A stretch of DNA of 64,000 nucleotides from the NCBI RefSeq assembly GCF_013377495.2, contig NC_066396.1, positions 2,480,001 to 2,544,000 on the forward strand, read 5' to 3'. Position 1 is the stretch's first letter. Each line of letters starts with the position of its first letter. The translations under genes were made by a program, and so were the position numbers. Origin of the DNA: Cygnus atratus (Eukaryota; Chordata; Aves; Anseriformes; Anatidae). The notes below the pieces were generated by a model. It was not told where the DNA came from and ran no database searches. It saw nothing but the letters and a program-made list of their open reading frames with translations. Positions 11,652 to 24,017 of this stretch are shown here, one piece after another.

Positions 11652-14600
11652 TTGTATAGCTCTGTATGTGGAAAGTAAGAAGAGATGATACTTATATCGA
11701 ATTCCCTGGGAGTACCTTTTAAGAAGCAACTTTTAGAAAGAGCGTTTACGGTAAGCATGCAGACGACTGAAAAATTTTCCTGAAGACTTTCTTCTGCCTC
11801 ATGCTCATATGCCTTGAACCTCTACATATGCACCATACGTGCATGTGTGTGATATGTATGTGCAAGTTCCGTGTCGCAAGGTCATCTACCTTCTCTCATC
11901 ATTTGAGCTTGTTGAGGGTTTAGGGTACTCCACACAAGTTTCACTCCTTTCCTCCATAATCTCTTTCCACATTGTTCATTCATTTTGAAGGGTTTACACG
12001 TGGTCTTTCAACAAGTTCCTTACTGGATAAGTAAAAGTGGAAGATTTCCCTAACTTGGTTAATGAGGATCCAGCTGTGGAATGAAAACATAAATCAAGTT
12101 TCCTTGTCCAGTTTATTCTTGCCATCACCACTAACCCTGCCAATATAGTTGTAGTGCTTTCTGTGTAATATGGATGTTATTTTACTACTTGCATTTTAAT
12201 TACAAAAATATCTGGTTCCCTTTACCCTATACTGATTTTCTCAGCCCTGCTTTTGCTTCTTCCATTTTCTTCTCAATTTAATCTTTCTTTTACTTAAGAC
12301 TTTCACTGACTGTCTCTTTTATTCTGTGGCTGTTCCTCCCTACTGCTCACTCCATAGTGCCTGGTGAGAAGCATCCATTTGGTGGTAGTGCTGTGCGGCC
12401 AGGATTTAGCTATTTTTGCTCTTGGCTAGGTAGTGAGAGGTGGCTGGGAGGTACCAGAGTCTGCAAGCCTGTGTATGTGAGCTTCTTTGTCACCGCTACT
12501 GTCTCCCCTCATTCAAAATTTCCGTGGTATACTCTGAGAGTCACCTAAATAAAACGTGATATAGGTAAGAGAGTTGATGACTGTGATTAAAAACGCTCAG
12601 TGATTCCTTTATTTATAGAAAAAATTACGTTCTGTTATACTTTTTAAAAGTTACTGTCTTGATCGGTGGCATTTCTGAACTCTACGGAGGGATATGGGTA
12701 TCAAAAGACAAATGTGAGCATTGCATCTTAACTCGGGTACTGTTGGCAAACGGATGTATTGGTAGTGGGGTCCCACAGATCCCAGGATGGGGAAGAGACA
12801 TTGTGCCTCACTTTGCCTGTAAAAAAAAAAAAAAGATACAAAATCATGCTGATGCATCGATTCTCCTCACCTATGCTTTTGAATGATTTAGAGGCATGTT
12901 TCCAGGTATGAATGACCGAGTTGCTATTCAAAAAGTAGAGTGTAATGTAACTAATGCCTTAAACTTTCCTACATATTAACTCCACGTGTCCGAAAGTCTG
13001 AGAGGGTATCATAGGGAAGCAAAATAGTATGAACGGAGTTGGGAAAACGTTACATGTGTTTTTGTCAAATGTAAACATCCAGCATCAGCTACACAACGAG
13101 AATGAGCTCTTGTTCACTGCAAGAACGTACCAAATTTTAACAAATACAGCAGATTATTTTTTTTCCATCGCTTGGGTAAAGTATGAAGAAAAAAGAATTT
13201 AATGTATTTTAGGTCAACCTGTTTTTCCCTCTGCTGCTGTATGTTCTGTGTAATGTCCTTATAAGAAGCATGACTGTACGGTCCATTTATGGGCTATTTT
13301 CCTTTGTGGTATTTCACCCACATTTATTTATTGATTTTTAAGATTAATTTTAGTAAGCTCAGTTTTATAAATCTTGTGATTATACTGACTGGTAAAGAGC
13401 TCAGGAAACCACAAACTCTTTGACTGCTGAAGCATTTTTGTTTAAAATGAATGTGGTCTTAACTGCCTGGAAAATATGATCAAAACCATAGGTCCTGTTC
13501 CCGCAATTGGCTTAATGCAGTTAGGTCCCTGTAACCATGTAGAGCTCAGTTTCTTTCACTAATAATAATAATAACAGGGTAAACTAGTAAATGCAAGAAT
13601 TCCCCAAAGGGCACAGGTATTGGTGATTTTTTCTTTCCTGATTTATGAAACCATAAATAAAAAGAGATCGGATGTCAAAATAACTTTGTACAATACTTTA
13701 AGTGGCAGTAACCTATAGCACCACTGTAGTACTTCATGCCGTAGTAAATACCAGTAGACTGTAAATCACAATTTAAGTGTGTTCACTTTTATTGTGTTAA
13801 GAAATATCTCATAAGCAAAGTTATGGGAAACTGAGAATCTCAGCGCTTGGTACGTACAGAATTCAGTTCCAGTTCTTTGTGTCTGTATTTTCTGCATGCT
13901 GAGCTGTAGGTGTCCACGAGCCTGGTGTTAAAAAGGGTCCTTAATCATACGCTGTTTTCTTTTTTCTTGCAAGACCACCTCAGGTTTGACTTTTCTGTTT
14001 TTCCTTTTTCCCTTTTCGATGCTGACTGCAAACAAATGAAGTTATTCCAACTGTGGCACTGATTCCATGTAGATAACTTTGAAATTCAAAATAGTTTCAC
14101 ACTTTGTGGCTCTAAAACCCCAAGCCAGTTGTTTTTGTTGGGTGCGTTTTGTTGTTGTTTGTTTTTAAAATAGCAGATTAAAATGAAATGCTTCCCATTT
14201 GCTTTCTTCAGAACGGGACATGTGGGGTAGAAGTGACAGGACTGGTGTGTAGCTTTTTTATTTTGATTTTTTAATTATTTTTTTTTTCCTTAAAGAGTAG
14301 TGGACTGTTTCAAGATGGGGTTGTCTCAGAAATGGTAACTCACTGACGTAGCTTTATCTGAAAAGATTGATCTTCTCTGAAAAGCTGCGTAGCTCCAAGG
14401 TGGATCTGGAGCTGTTCACCAGAGAGGTCTGCGGTAGGTCTCCAGGCGGCCAAGCATCCGTGAGGTATGGGGAAACCCACAGTTAAGTTTCTCAGCCTGA
14501 CAGGTTGGATTTCAACGTAGGTCTTTCCAGAGCATTGGGCTTTCTTGGATGAATCTTGAATGACTATGAAGTGTTTCTTGGGGGGTGGAGGTCAAACGAT

Positions 14601-14664
14601 GTCAATTTATTTTTTCTTATGTTGGCATTAAAACAGATTGTGAAAACTCCGAAGTTTTCTGTGC

Positions 14665-14698
14665 AAAAAAAAAAAAAAATACTGTTTTTTTTTTTTTT
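14665..14698. repeat. Adjacent poly-A and poly-T runs
   Basis: An A15 run is separated by five bases (TACTG) from a T14 run. Together they form a potential 14-bp AT stem with a very small loop. No transposon ends were recognised around it. Confidence 0.85.
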
Positions 14699-15327
14699 GA
14701 TCCAAGCCTACTGGCAACTAGCTGTTCACGTATTAATATTTTTCTTCAGTGAGACCAGGAAAGCAAAAGCTGTCACTGTTTAAGCTGTTGCAGTTATGTA
14801 GTGAATATATACTTAGACTTTTGGTGGGTATCTTTACAAATGTAGTTTGAATTACGTTAGCTGTTTGTACGCGTGATTATCACCCTTAGTCAGTGCAGTT
14901 TAAGCTTCGCAGTATTTGCGGGTTTTGTTTTCTCGATCTGCTTTAAAACAGGTGAATTTCCTGACTTCAGGAGTTGCTAAGCAATACTACTCCATGGATA
15001 TCAGCTGGTTCTCTTTATTTTTTTGGTGAAAAATAGGCCACGCAAAATTTGCTTCAGGTCCAAGTGGATCGGGAGAGGAGTTGGGGATGGGAGCAATGCT
15101 GCAAAGCTGCCGGTCCTGCAGCTGCTGGCTGCAGCTGGCTTCTGGGCTAAATAAGCATGATGTTTGCAGTCCACCTCTTGCTTCATTACCACGGTTGCAG
15201 AAGCTGCTTTCTGTCCCCACGTCTTTCAGATCTCCCGCTCTCAGCTGACCCCTGCATGATATGGAAGAAATTCGTGTCGATACCTCCCCTCAGAGTCATA
15301 CCTCTTGCAGTCAGGAGCAAGAGGCTT

Positions 15328-15725
15328 AGAATTAGTCGTTCAGTTAGAAGGGACCTACAGAGATCATCCAGTCCAGTGGCCTGACCGCTTCAGGGCCAGC
15401 CAGCAGCGACAGCGCGTCGATGAGGGCATCGTCCAAATGCCTCCTGAACACGACGGGTTTGGGGCATCCAGCACCTCTCCAGGAAGCCTGTGCCGGTGTC
15501 CGACCCCCTCACGGTGAGGAAGTGTTTCCTCCCGTCCCATCCAAGTCTCCCCCGGCGCAGCTCAGTGCCATCCCTGCGCCCTGCCGTCAGGGAGCAGAGG
15601 CTGGGGTCTGCCTCGGAACTTCCCTCCTCAGGGAGCGGTGAGGCTGCCTCGGGGCCTCTTCTTCAAACTGGCCGACCCACGTGTCCTCAGCCTCTCCTCA
15701 TAAGCCATGCCTTCCAGCCCTTTTA
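15328..15725 (-). mobile_element. CR1 LINE fragment, antisense to DYM
   Basis: The + strand reads as the reverse complement of a CR1 3' region. It begins with TTAGAAGGGACCTACAGAG then ATCATCCAGTCCAG, and continues through GAGGAAGTGTTTCCTCCCGT and CTCAGCCTCTCCTCATAAGC. This order matches the 3' end of avian CR1 elements, covering the UTR and the last part of ORF2. The element is GC-rich compared with its surroundings and is 5'-truncated, as is usual for CR1. The terminal short tandem tail is eroded. The + strand open frames across it (15157-15744) are repeat-derived and not genes. Boundaries are approximate. Confidence 0.85.
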
Positions 15726-16521
15726 CTTCATTTCATACATCTGAGCGTCTCAACACTTCTTGGTTTGACATCACTAAGTTGCTGGAGCTGTTTGGGTGGG
15801 CTCTTCAGTAGGGTACCAAACGCATCCAGAATCAGAGCTGAGCGCAGTTCGGTGCTCTGAACTCACAACCGGTGATAGATAGCTGGCATTGGTAACACGG
15901 CCTTCGTTAAATCTTCCATCCCACTTGTGCATTTTCTGGACTTGAAATTTTAATTAATGTTTTCCAATGAATGACATTTTTACGGTTGCTTTTTTTTTTT
16001 TTTTTAAAGTTTTGGTCAGAACTGTTGGCCATTCCTGGAGTGAGATTAGAGCAAGATACACGTTGTCCATGGCTGTAACTATAAGTATGTTCTTGAGCAC
16101 ACTTGGGCAATTTCATGTTTCCCATTAGGAATGGGACTGCACTCTCACCGATGCTTTCGTTGCTGCTTGGCAGTGGTCGAAGCCGCGTGACTTGGTGCGG
16201 ATGAAATGAAGAAAGGAGCCTATGGAGAAAGAGCCTGATGTGACAAAAACTAGGAGAAATTGGAAAGAAAATGTGGCTAGGACAGGCCACAGTAGGGAAG
16301 AGTAGATAAGAGAGTTTGATTAATCGTCATTAGGACACTATTTTGAATGTCTCTTGTACTGCGAAAGAGGTTCAAGAGACAAATTTAGGGTGAGAATAAA
16401 GGTGGGAAGTAAATGAAAGAAATGTATGTGCGCATGGAATTTACGGAGTCTAGAAGGTGTTTTCTTTAAAAAAAAAAAAAAAACCTCAAATTTTAAAGAT
16501 CGTACTTACGAAATATGATCC

Positions 16522-16545
16522 TCCTCTAGAATAAGGTCTAGAGGA
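16522..16545. repeat. Short perfect inverted repeat
   Basis: TCCTCTAGA and TCTAGAGGA form a perfect 9-bp stem with a six-base loop. There is no U-run or other context suggesting a functional RNA, and it may be chance. Confidence 0.6.
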
Positions 16546-19500
16546 TTCTTTTTTCTACTTGGGAGGAGGAGTTCGGGGAGAATGGTGCTTCCTTTACAAA
16601 GGGTGGTGGGGTTTTTGTTGTTTTTCTTTTTTCCTTTGAATTCTGCTGTTTCGAATGTTTCCGATTAACCACGTACAGTTCTGTCATGGCTGAGAAGTTG
16701 GCTGTGAGATGAACTGTTGGATGCATTTCTTAAAGGTCCCCGTTGTTACTGTGCTATATATTCGGCCTTCATAGGATAGGTCTTCCTTGGCGCTGTGTTT
16801 GGAGATGATGAAAATGCTTTTAAAGGCATAGATGAGATTGCTTTGTGGAAGGGAGGGAGGGCTTTATCCCGAATGATAATGAAACGAAACCTTTAAAGCA
16901 GAGAGAACCTGTGTCGTGCTCATTTGAGATCTAAGGGCAGAAGTTGATGTATAAAAAGAAGCGGCATTATAGGAACAATGTGGTTTTTGAGTATGTATTT
17001 CAGAGAGTATGTGATATAAAACAATTGCCGTCTAACCTCTCCATTCTCGGTACGAATATAACTTTTATTACTGTGTTGTTTGAGTGCCTCTTGGGTCCTC
17101 AAAGAAAAAACAGAATGCTGATCATCTTTCATGCTTTACAGATTGTGGTGTAAATCATTCGCTTAGTTTGTAAGGCTTTGTGGGAGGCATACTCTCTGTA
17201 TGTGAGTTTGAATTACTGCAAAAATTAAGGCTGCTGACTGGAAAAGAAATTCAGCAACATGTATGTTGTAAAATACATCCATTTTGAAATATGAAACTTC
17301 TTTCTGCAACTCATTTGAAAGGACTGGTATACAGCATGGGGAGCATGGGGAAAATTCAATACCAAAGCAGACTGATGGAAGAGGAACAAAAAGATCAGGA
17401 AGATGATTAGAAAGGGGGAACAAGAACTCACCTGTTGAAGTGATCACTTATAAGTAAAACTTTAAAATTCCTCTTTAAAAAAATGTGCTTTGTTGTCATC
17501 TGCAGTGAAAAATGTGACTTAATATTCTTATAAGACTCCTATATAGACTAGTCATGTTCCCCTGTAAGAAAATTATCATGTAATTAATATTTTTTAAATG
17601 TCTTCAAACTGTGCTTTAATCTCACCTGTGCATATTTTATTTTTGAATAACAGAATGTGATTAGTAACCAACTCTGTTCACAAATGGTAGGGTTTGTTTT
17701 TCTTTGGTTTTGTTTTTAATGCAGCGAGTGATTATAATTATCAAGTTACACACTGGATCTTTAGTATCCTTTTGGACACAGATTTGTTATTGGAAATGTT
17801 TTTACATGCTATGTCAATTAGTCCCTTAGCCTCTAATAAAGAAGTGGATTGTAAATATGGCATTGTTTCTGAGAGAAGAATGTATTAATACAGGGAAAAT
17901 CCCTGTTAAATAAGGTCATCTGCCAATTCTGGGTTTTGATTACAAGGGAATAAATAAATAATGCATAAGGTATCCTTAAAAGTTATTAAGTAGAGTACCT
18001 TAAGTTTCGACTATGTTTATGTTGCTTGTTAAAGAGCTTGATCGTTGATCTAGAGAGAAATACTTGTAGCTTGTGAGTCTGTCTAGAATTTTTGGTGATG
18101 ATTCAAGACTTGCTACAGTTTTGGTTTCTATAGATAAAGACATGAGGATATTTCATGGCAGGTCACATTGTGGCTACAGCTGCAGCATATGCTTTTTGAC
18201 AAACAACTGGAAATTTTAAAAGAAATAAAAATTCAGGGTTTTGTTGCATGGTGACCCAAAATAACAATAAATGGAAGAACTTTCCTGTCCAATTACCGAA
18301 TGCAAATCTTAAGGGAGTAAAGGTGCTTATGATGGTGGAGTATCAGAAAATGGTAGTGGGGTTAAACTGTCAAAGATGGTAAACTGAAAACCAGGTTGAA
18401 CAAAAAAGCTGGCACTGGGATGTGCAAGTTGTGGAATAACCTACCTAGTGGAAGGTTGATTGCTCAAGTCATTTATAATAGGACTAAACAAAGATTTTCA
18501 CTACAGGCTCTAAAGACCGATCCTGTTTTGGCAATAGTATGTGATAACTCATTTCTTTCCCATTCACATACAGTTCTGTGATTCATAATTTCCGTAATAG
18601 TTATAAAACAAACCAAATTAGTATGTAAATGCGTTCAGTGTGTGTAATGCTATGGGGAACAAAAGCCAACTTTAGTGGCTGATGGTACGGGTTTCAAAGA
18701 TACTAGAATATTTTCTGTTTATAAGCTCAAGCATGTCCTGTCTCTGTCTCAGCTGTAAAACACCTCTGTGTGTGTTTCTGTTCCTTGTCAAAATACAGTG
18801 ATTTGGCAATACGCAAATTGAATATTTGTAATTCAGAATGGTTTGAACAGATCCAGACTCAGAGCTAAACAGGAGAAGCTGAGTTAGTAAAACTAACTCT
18901 TCGTCTCCTGTTTCAGTATCACAGGTAAGGGAGAAAATACGTACATACGTTATATACTGCCTTTGATATAAGAATGTGGGTAAATTGACCATTAACAAGA
19001 AAAGTGGTTCACAGAAAAGGGGAAAAGCTCCATGTAGCTGAAGGAAGGGCACTTGGCCTGCTCTTCCTCTGCATTTCAGTCATGCTGGTGGTAAACTGGG
19101 GCAGAGGCAAAATAGGGAGGACAAGAGGCAGAAAGGAGTACCTGTACAGTAAGTAATTCCACGGTATGCTTTTGCAGGGATGAAGGCTGACATAGCACAC
19201 TAAATTATGAAAATGGCAGTTATGCACCGTGTGTGGCCTAACGATTTTTTTCTAAACCATGCATTTTTAGGAGATACTGGCTTGACGTTCAAGTTCTCGT
19301 AATAGAAAGTGTTTAAGACCTTAAGAGGTAGTAGAAGAGAACCATGTGGAGGGTTGTCATCTGTAAATGAGTTGAATGTTGTGCACGACAATGACTAATC
19401 TCCTTAAATATATAACGTACAGAACTTCAAATGGTAAACTTAATGCTGTGGGAACTAAAAATTTGGGGTAAACTTCTAGGATGCCAGTTCTGTGTTCTTT

Positions 19501-20263
19501 TAGTGATTTCCAACCTAGTGATTACGAGGGGTTTAGATTCTGAAACTATGTGCAAATGCTGTTTTTGTGTTTTTTTTTCAGAATTTCGCTAAATTATATG
19601 TACAAAGTACTTTTGTGGATACACCTTCTTTTTCCCAAGTAGAACTGTGATTCTTTCTAGTGGAGTATATATGAATGTATATGAAGGGTGAAGCCCCTTC
19701 ATCTCAGAGAAGACGTAAATAGTATAAAACCAGCAGCAGCTTGACCAAGTTCCCAGTTATTACCTTTCCTTTTATGTTCTGCAAGTCATTTGCTGCCCAG
19801 GTCTCCATTTCTCCTTACAGGAAACTTGTTACTGTGTCTCCATCCTCTCTCTCACAGAAAGTAGAGATTTTGCTGAGCAAGCTTGTTAGTCAGTGGGAGG
19901 AAGAGGGAATTCTAAAAGCAGAAATACGTAAAATGCAGGGCGGCAGTTCTTTTCCGTCATCCAAAGAGGAGGTGGGAAGAAGGGATACAGTCAGAAACGT
20001 TTTCGTATAACTTTTTGACAGTAGTAGTTAATGGAGGTGATTGGTGAGGTTGACAGGGTTTAAATTTTTTTAAGACGTCTGTAGTTTTCGTTATACGTGA
20101 AGTTTCAGTGAAACATACTTAAAATATCAAAGGTAAAATCTACGCAGGGTGACAGCTTTGTGTGGAATAGTCCTTGCTAAGCAAATCTTTGGTTTGACCC
20201 AGAACAACCCTAAATTTATAAAGAATTTGCATCGTTTTAGGACACTTTTGTTTACTCCTTTTT

Positions 20264-21016
20264 GTGGGGAACGGTGGCTGGGGTCAGTCCCTGACGCTTC
20301 GTCTCTGCAGCTTCTTCTCTGTCCTTCTCTGCCCCTGCTCCCCATGGGGTCCCTCCCACGGGATGCCGTCCTTCCTGAACTGAGCCTGCGGGGGCTGCCC
20401 ACAGGCAGCAGCTCTTCAAGAACTGCTCCCACATGGGTCTGTACCACGGGGTCCATCCCCCAGGAGCAAACTGCTCCAGCACGGGTCCCCCGCGGGCAGC
20501 AGCTCCCCCCGGACCCCCTGCTCCTGCGTGGGCTCCTCTCCGCGGGCTGCAGCTCCGGCCCAGGGCCTGCTCCTGCGGGGGCTCTCCATGGGCCGCAGCC
20601 TCCTCCAGGCCGCACCCACCTGCTCCTCCGGGGGCTCCTCCACGGGCTGCAGCGTGGAGATCTGCTCCGTGTGGGACCCATGGGCTGCAGGGGGACAGCC
20701 TGCTCCACCAGGGGCCTCTCCACAGGCCGCAGGGGAACTGCTGCTGCCTGCCTGGAGCACCTCCTGCCCTCCTTCTGCACTGACCTTGGGGGCTGCAAGG
20801 CTGCTTCTCTTCTCAGTTCTCACCCCTCTCTCCCAGCTGCTGTTGCACAGCAGTTTTACTTTCCCTTCTTAAATCTGCTCTCCCAGAGGCCCAGCCAGCA
20901 TCACTCATAGCTCAGCACTGGTCAGCATTGGGTCCTTTTGGAGCTTGCTGGAGCTGGCTCTGATCTGACATGGGGCAGCTGCTGCTACCAAAACCTTGCC
21001 ACATAAACCCAGTACA
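20264..21016 (-). mobile_element. ERVL-type endogenous retrovirus LTR, solo and 3'-truncated
   Basis: Read on the minus strand, the block starts at 21016 with TGTACTGGGTTTATGTGGCA, continues through AGATTTAAGAAGGGAAAGTA (a TATA-like core promoter region), and then through GC-rich degenerate repeats around GGGCTGCAG-like motifs. It ends near CCAGCCACCGTTCCCCAC. This order matches, from memory, a widespread avian ERVL-type LTR. The usual downstream part, with poly-A signal, U5 and terminal CA, is absent, so the copy is truncated. No gag, pol or env sequence is adjacent. The GC-rich body leaves open frames on both strands (20127-20910), which are artefacts. The family assignment is by recall only. 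Target-site duplications were not recognisable. Confidence 0.7.
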
Positions 21017-21675
21017 GTTGGTTGCTGATAATTCTGGGAGGAACAAATGTGGTGATTCTCTTCCTGCAATAAGCTCTGGAATAGTGGTTAAGTTCGCTCT
21101 CCCTGATCATGAAGAGCGTAAAAAGATCTAAAGCTCTTAAAAGATTAGAGAAGGTCATCAGCTAGGTTAAGGGGAGACCTCACCTATGGCAGGAGAAGGC
21201 TTTTGATGTGAAGTCAAATGTTAACCTGTTGATCTGCTCTGCATCCTTCAGCATGTGTGCACTTGCCAATCAGTCAGAGCTTGTATGTGCTGCCTCTTGC
21301 CCAATTTGTAATGAGGGAGAATGGGAGAGAATTGGAAACCCTATGCAGATGGCTAGGGTAGAACTGGAGATGGAAATGTAAAGGGTAAGATCAAAAAGAA
21401 TATAGGAGAGTGGTGGCACAGGGCATGGAAATTAAGGAATTGTGAAATTTGATCATCTTTCTGCACTTAGCTTACATGACTTCTAATAAAGTTGATGAGA
21501 TTGACTAGGTGGTAATATTGCAGGGATTTTTTTTTAATTATTGCTTTAGAATGCAATAGGTTTTGTCACATTTAAGGCTGAAGTTAATTTGCCTATCTTA
21601 AGGAATGTGAGAGTGGACAGCTTTCTGTGTTCTTATTCAGACCTAGGTACTAAAGAACTTTTTTCTTCTTTTCAG

Positions 21676-21789
21676 ATACTGAAAAATATCACTTGGTATG
21701 CTGAGCGTGTTTTAACAGAGATCTCGCTTGGGAGTCTCCTGATACTAGTTGTGATAAGAACCATCCAGTACAACATGACACGGACAAGG
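21676..21789 (+). CDS. DYM: DYM coding exon D (dymeclin, internal)
   Basis: This 114-nt exon encodes 38 codons, from ILKNITWYAERVLTEIS through LGSLLILVVIRTIQ to YNMTRTR. It follows a strong acceptor (CTTTTTTCTTCTTTTCAG) and ends at the donor AGG|gtaaga. The reading frame joins exactly in phase 0 on both sides. The block ERVLTEISLGSLLILVV followed by IRTIQYNMTRTR is nearly invariant in vertebrate dymeclins as I recall them, with Ala where human has Ser in TWYxER. It lies about 660 bp downstream of a GC-rich LTR inserted in the preceding intron. Both ends are phase 0, so skipping would remove 38 residues without a frameshift. Confidence 0.95.
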
Positions 21790-22938
21790 GTAAGAGTTAC
21801 GTGTAGTGCTTAAGTACACAGCGTGGGTTTCTAACTTCAACAGAGTGATTTCAGTTTGAAACAGGGTGTGGGATTTTTCTTTGTTCTGTTGCAACCAGTT
21901 GGTTTCTGAAGCTACAGGATGGAAGCAAAAGGGAAGAACAGTCATATTAACTAAGCACAGTATTATGTGGTTCTGAACTTGCAACACAATTTCTGTATTA
22001 TTGTTCAATTCATCGAATAGCATTTGCTAAAGTCCTTAATTCAGGTACGGAATTCCCATCTTCAGATGAGAAGGAAAAGTTCCTTTGGCTGATGAGATGA
22101 AATGATTCCTAATAGGTTCTTTGCCTCTATTCAGGCACTGAGAAATGGAAATTCCAGGTCTATTTTGCTGTTAGTGTTTTTATGAAGTAGGACGATGGCT
22201 GGGTCGTTAGACCTTTCTAAGCTGTCACAGAGCAAAACTGCTTCAGCTTCAGATCAGATTAGTTTTATGCATTTTTCATGCATGTGATTCTAAACTTCTT
22301 GAACATATAAGCTTGGTATTGCCTACTCTTAAATATTTTCAACGGTTAAATGCACGGAAGTTTTTACATGAAGTAGAAAAAATTGTTTTAAATATATTTT
22401 AAATTGGAAAACTTAAGGATTTCACTTTTGTGATCACAAGAATTAGAAGAAATAAGATCTCGACATATGTTTCTAGGATATGGAATCCGTTATGCTCAAG
22501 TTTAAATGTATATTTTAGATCTGAGAATGGAAAATAAATCCCTTGTAGGTGTAATTGAACACTGATGCATAGAGGCTGGTCACCCTCATGACTCAAAATA
22601 ATGTCTGAACATGGCTGCATTTCTTTCCAAATTTGAATATAATGTTGAAAATCCTGCTATTACTAGTAATAACAAGTCATTACGTGGATTTAAGATTAAT
22701 TCTTCTTTTCCCTTTTGAGCAATGGCCCATTCCATGTTTACTTGTCTGCAGCCAAGATCAATTGGTACTGAAGATTTCCATCTGACTGTGGACTCTGAAG
22801 TTTGGTTCTGTGAAAACCCTAGAATTTGATAGGGCCGTCATTTAAGTGCTTCTCTGGTCAAATGGTTTCAGGGATGGTAACGAGAGGAGCAGAAATCTGA
22901 GGTATCTTGTAATAGTTGTAAGATACACGTGGAATAGT

Positions 22939-22954
22939 TTCCATATATATGGAA
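22939..22954. repeat. 16-bp perfect palindrome
   Basis: TTCCATATATATGGAA is its own reverse complement. It resembles a CArG box but has eight A/T bases between CC and GG instead of six, so I do not call it a binding site. Confidence 0.6.
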
Positions 22955-23308
22955 TATTTTGAGACAATTAGTAGGGAGATGAGTTACGAAACAGAAAACT
23001 TTAGGAAAAGACGACAAAATGGAGAGAGAGAAATGGAGAGGAGGAGAATTTCTTTCAATATGCTACATATATGATATTTTTGTAAATTAATATTGCTTAA
23101 AATATGAAGATGTACACATGTAGAAATGCGTATATGCATACACACTCTGAAATCTGTGTGAAATGACTCATAAGCCTTATTATCTAAAGAAAAAATATTT
23201 AAAATACCACCAAGTATATGCACTTCGCAGTTTTGCTATATGCTTTTGACCTCATCCTTTAAAGCAACAAATACTAGTCTTTTGAGTGGTTTCCTGCAAT
23301 AGGTGACT

Positions 23309-23366
23309 GTGTGTGTGTATACGTGTGTGTATATATATATGTGTGTATATATATATAAATATATAA
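23309..23366. repeat. TG/TA microsatellite next to the exon E acceptor
   Basis: This block alternates GT, TA and GT runs for 58 bp and ends 40 bp before the first base of DYM exon E. Only a T-rich polypyrimidine tract separates them. Length variation here would alter the branch-point region. Confidence 0.93.
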
Positions 23367-23406
23367 AAGTTTGATGCGTTTTTTTTTTCCTCTTCCTTTC
23401 TGACAG

Positions 23407-23501
23407 GACAAATACCTTCATACAAATTGTCTGGCTGCCTTAGCAAATATGTCAGCGCAGTTCCGCTCTCTTCATCAGTATGCTGCTCAGAGGATCATCA
23501 G
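23407..23501 (+). CDS. DYM: DYM coding exon E (dymeclin, internal)
   Basis: This 95-nt exon encodes 31 codons, from DKYLHTNCLAALANMSAQF to RSLHQYAAQRII, plus the AG of a split codon that is Ser in other vertebrates. It joins exon D as TRTRDKYLHTN. The acceptor is a run of T followed by CCTCTTCCTTTCTGACAG; the donor is ATCAG|gtaaat. A long TG/TA microsatellite ends only 40 bp upstream, where the branch point would normally lie. The exon enters in phase 0 and leaves in phase 2. The next expected exon would begin with a short block resembling LFSLLSKKHNK. I could not find it in the remaining 40.5 kb, so it most likely lies beyond the window. Confidence 0.94.
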
Positions 23502-24017
23502 GTAAATATAAAACTTCTGAAATGGACTTCTCATCCTTGGTAAAACTCAGCAGCAGAGGAACTTGAATTTTATATGCTGTAATAGATAATGATGAACTAA
23601 ATAGCTGAAACGGTATCTGAGTAACTAGATAATACCAAAATATTTTTTTTTTTTTAATTTGGATCTTTCCTGAATGCACAAAAATAATTAGTTTCTCTAT
23701 CTCAGAAATTTCTGACTATTGATTCTCATAACAAAATAGCACAGTAGCTGCTTTTAAACTGAAAGGTTTTCTGGGATTTGTGTAAATTATGCATTTTTAG
23801 TCATGTATCATGTTATAAAAATGCACTGTTGGCTCTCAAGTACTATGCAGACTGGATTTTCAACTTGCTTGAGTTCTTCCTACACATTTGACAAAAGATT
23901 TATTTCTTACGTCAGATGTAATGATTATTTTATGATGGGGTGCTGCAAATACAGGCAATAAACCCTACACTGATGCTTTTCAAGTGATCAACTATATTAG
24001 CTTGTTTAGTAATAAAT

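Larger units (their letters stand above)
10747..21675 (+). other. DYM: DYM intron between exons C and D
   Basis: This intron of 10,929 bp contains an antisense CR1 fragment near 15.5 kb, a minus-strand ERVL-type LTR near 20.6 kb, small tandem repeats, and paired poly-A/poly-T runs at 14.67 kb. The remainder looks like unique intron. Longer open frames in it are either inside the LTR or lack any coding signature. Confidence 0.85.
21790..23406 (+). other. DYM: DYM intron between exons D and E
   Basis: At 1,617 bp this is the shortest intron in the window. It carries a 16-bp AT-rich palindrome at 22939-22954 (TTCCATATATATGGAA) and a TG/TA microsatellite next to the exon E acceptor. No transposon was recognised. 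Confidence 0.88.

Noticed and set aside
15907..16290. 127-codon minus-strand open frame
   Set aside because: It includes a poly-Lys stretch from a poly-T run and has no family resemblance.
18672..19052. 126-codon minus-strand open frame
   Set aside because: No known domain or conserved motif. It sits in the intron between exons C and D and has no transcription signals.
20127..20910. Overlapping long open frames on both strands (up to 253 codons)
   Set aside because: They coincide with the GC-rich LTR. Simultaneous openness on both strands, together with Pro/Gly/Ser/Arg-rich translations, is a composition artefact.
22939..22954. CArG-like palindrome considered as a serum response element
   Set aside because: It has eight A/T bases between CC and GG instead of six, and no promoter is nearby.
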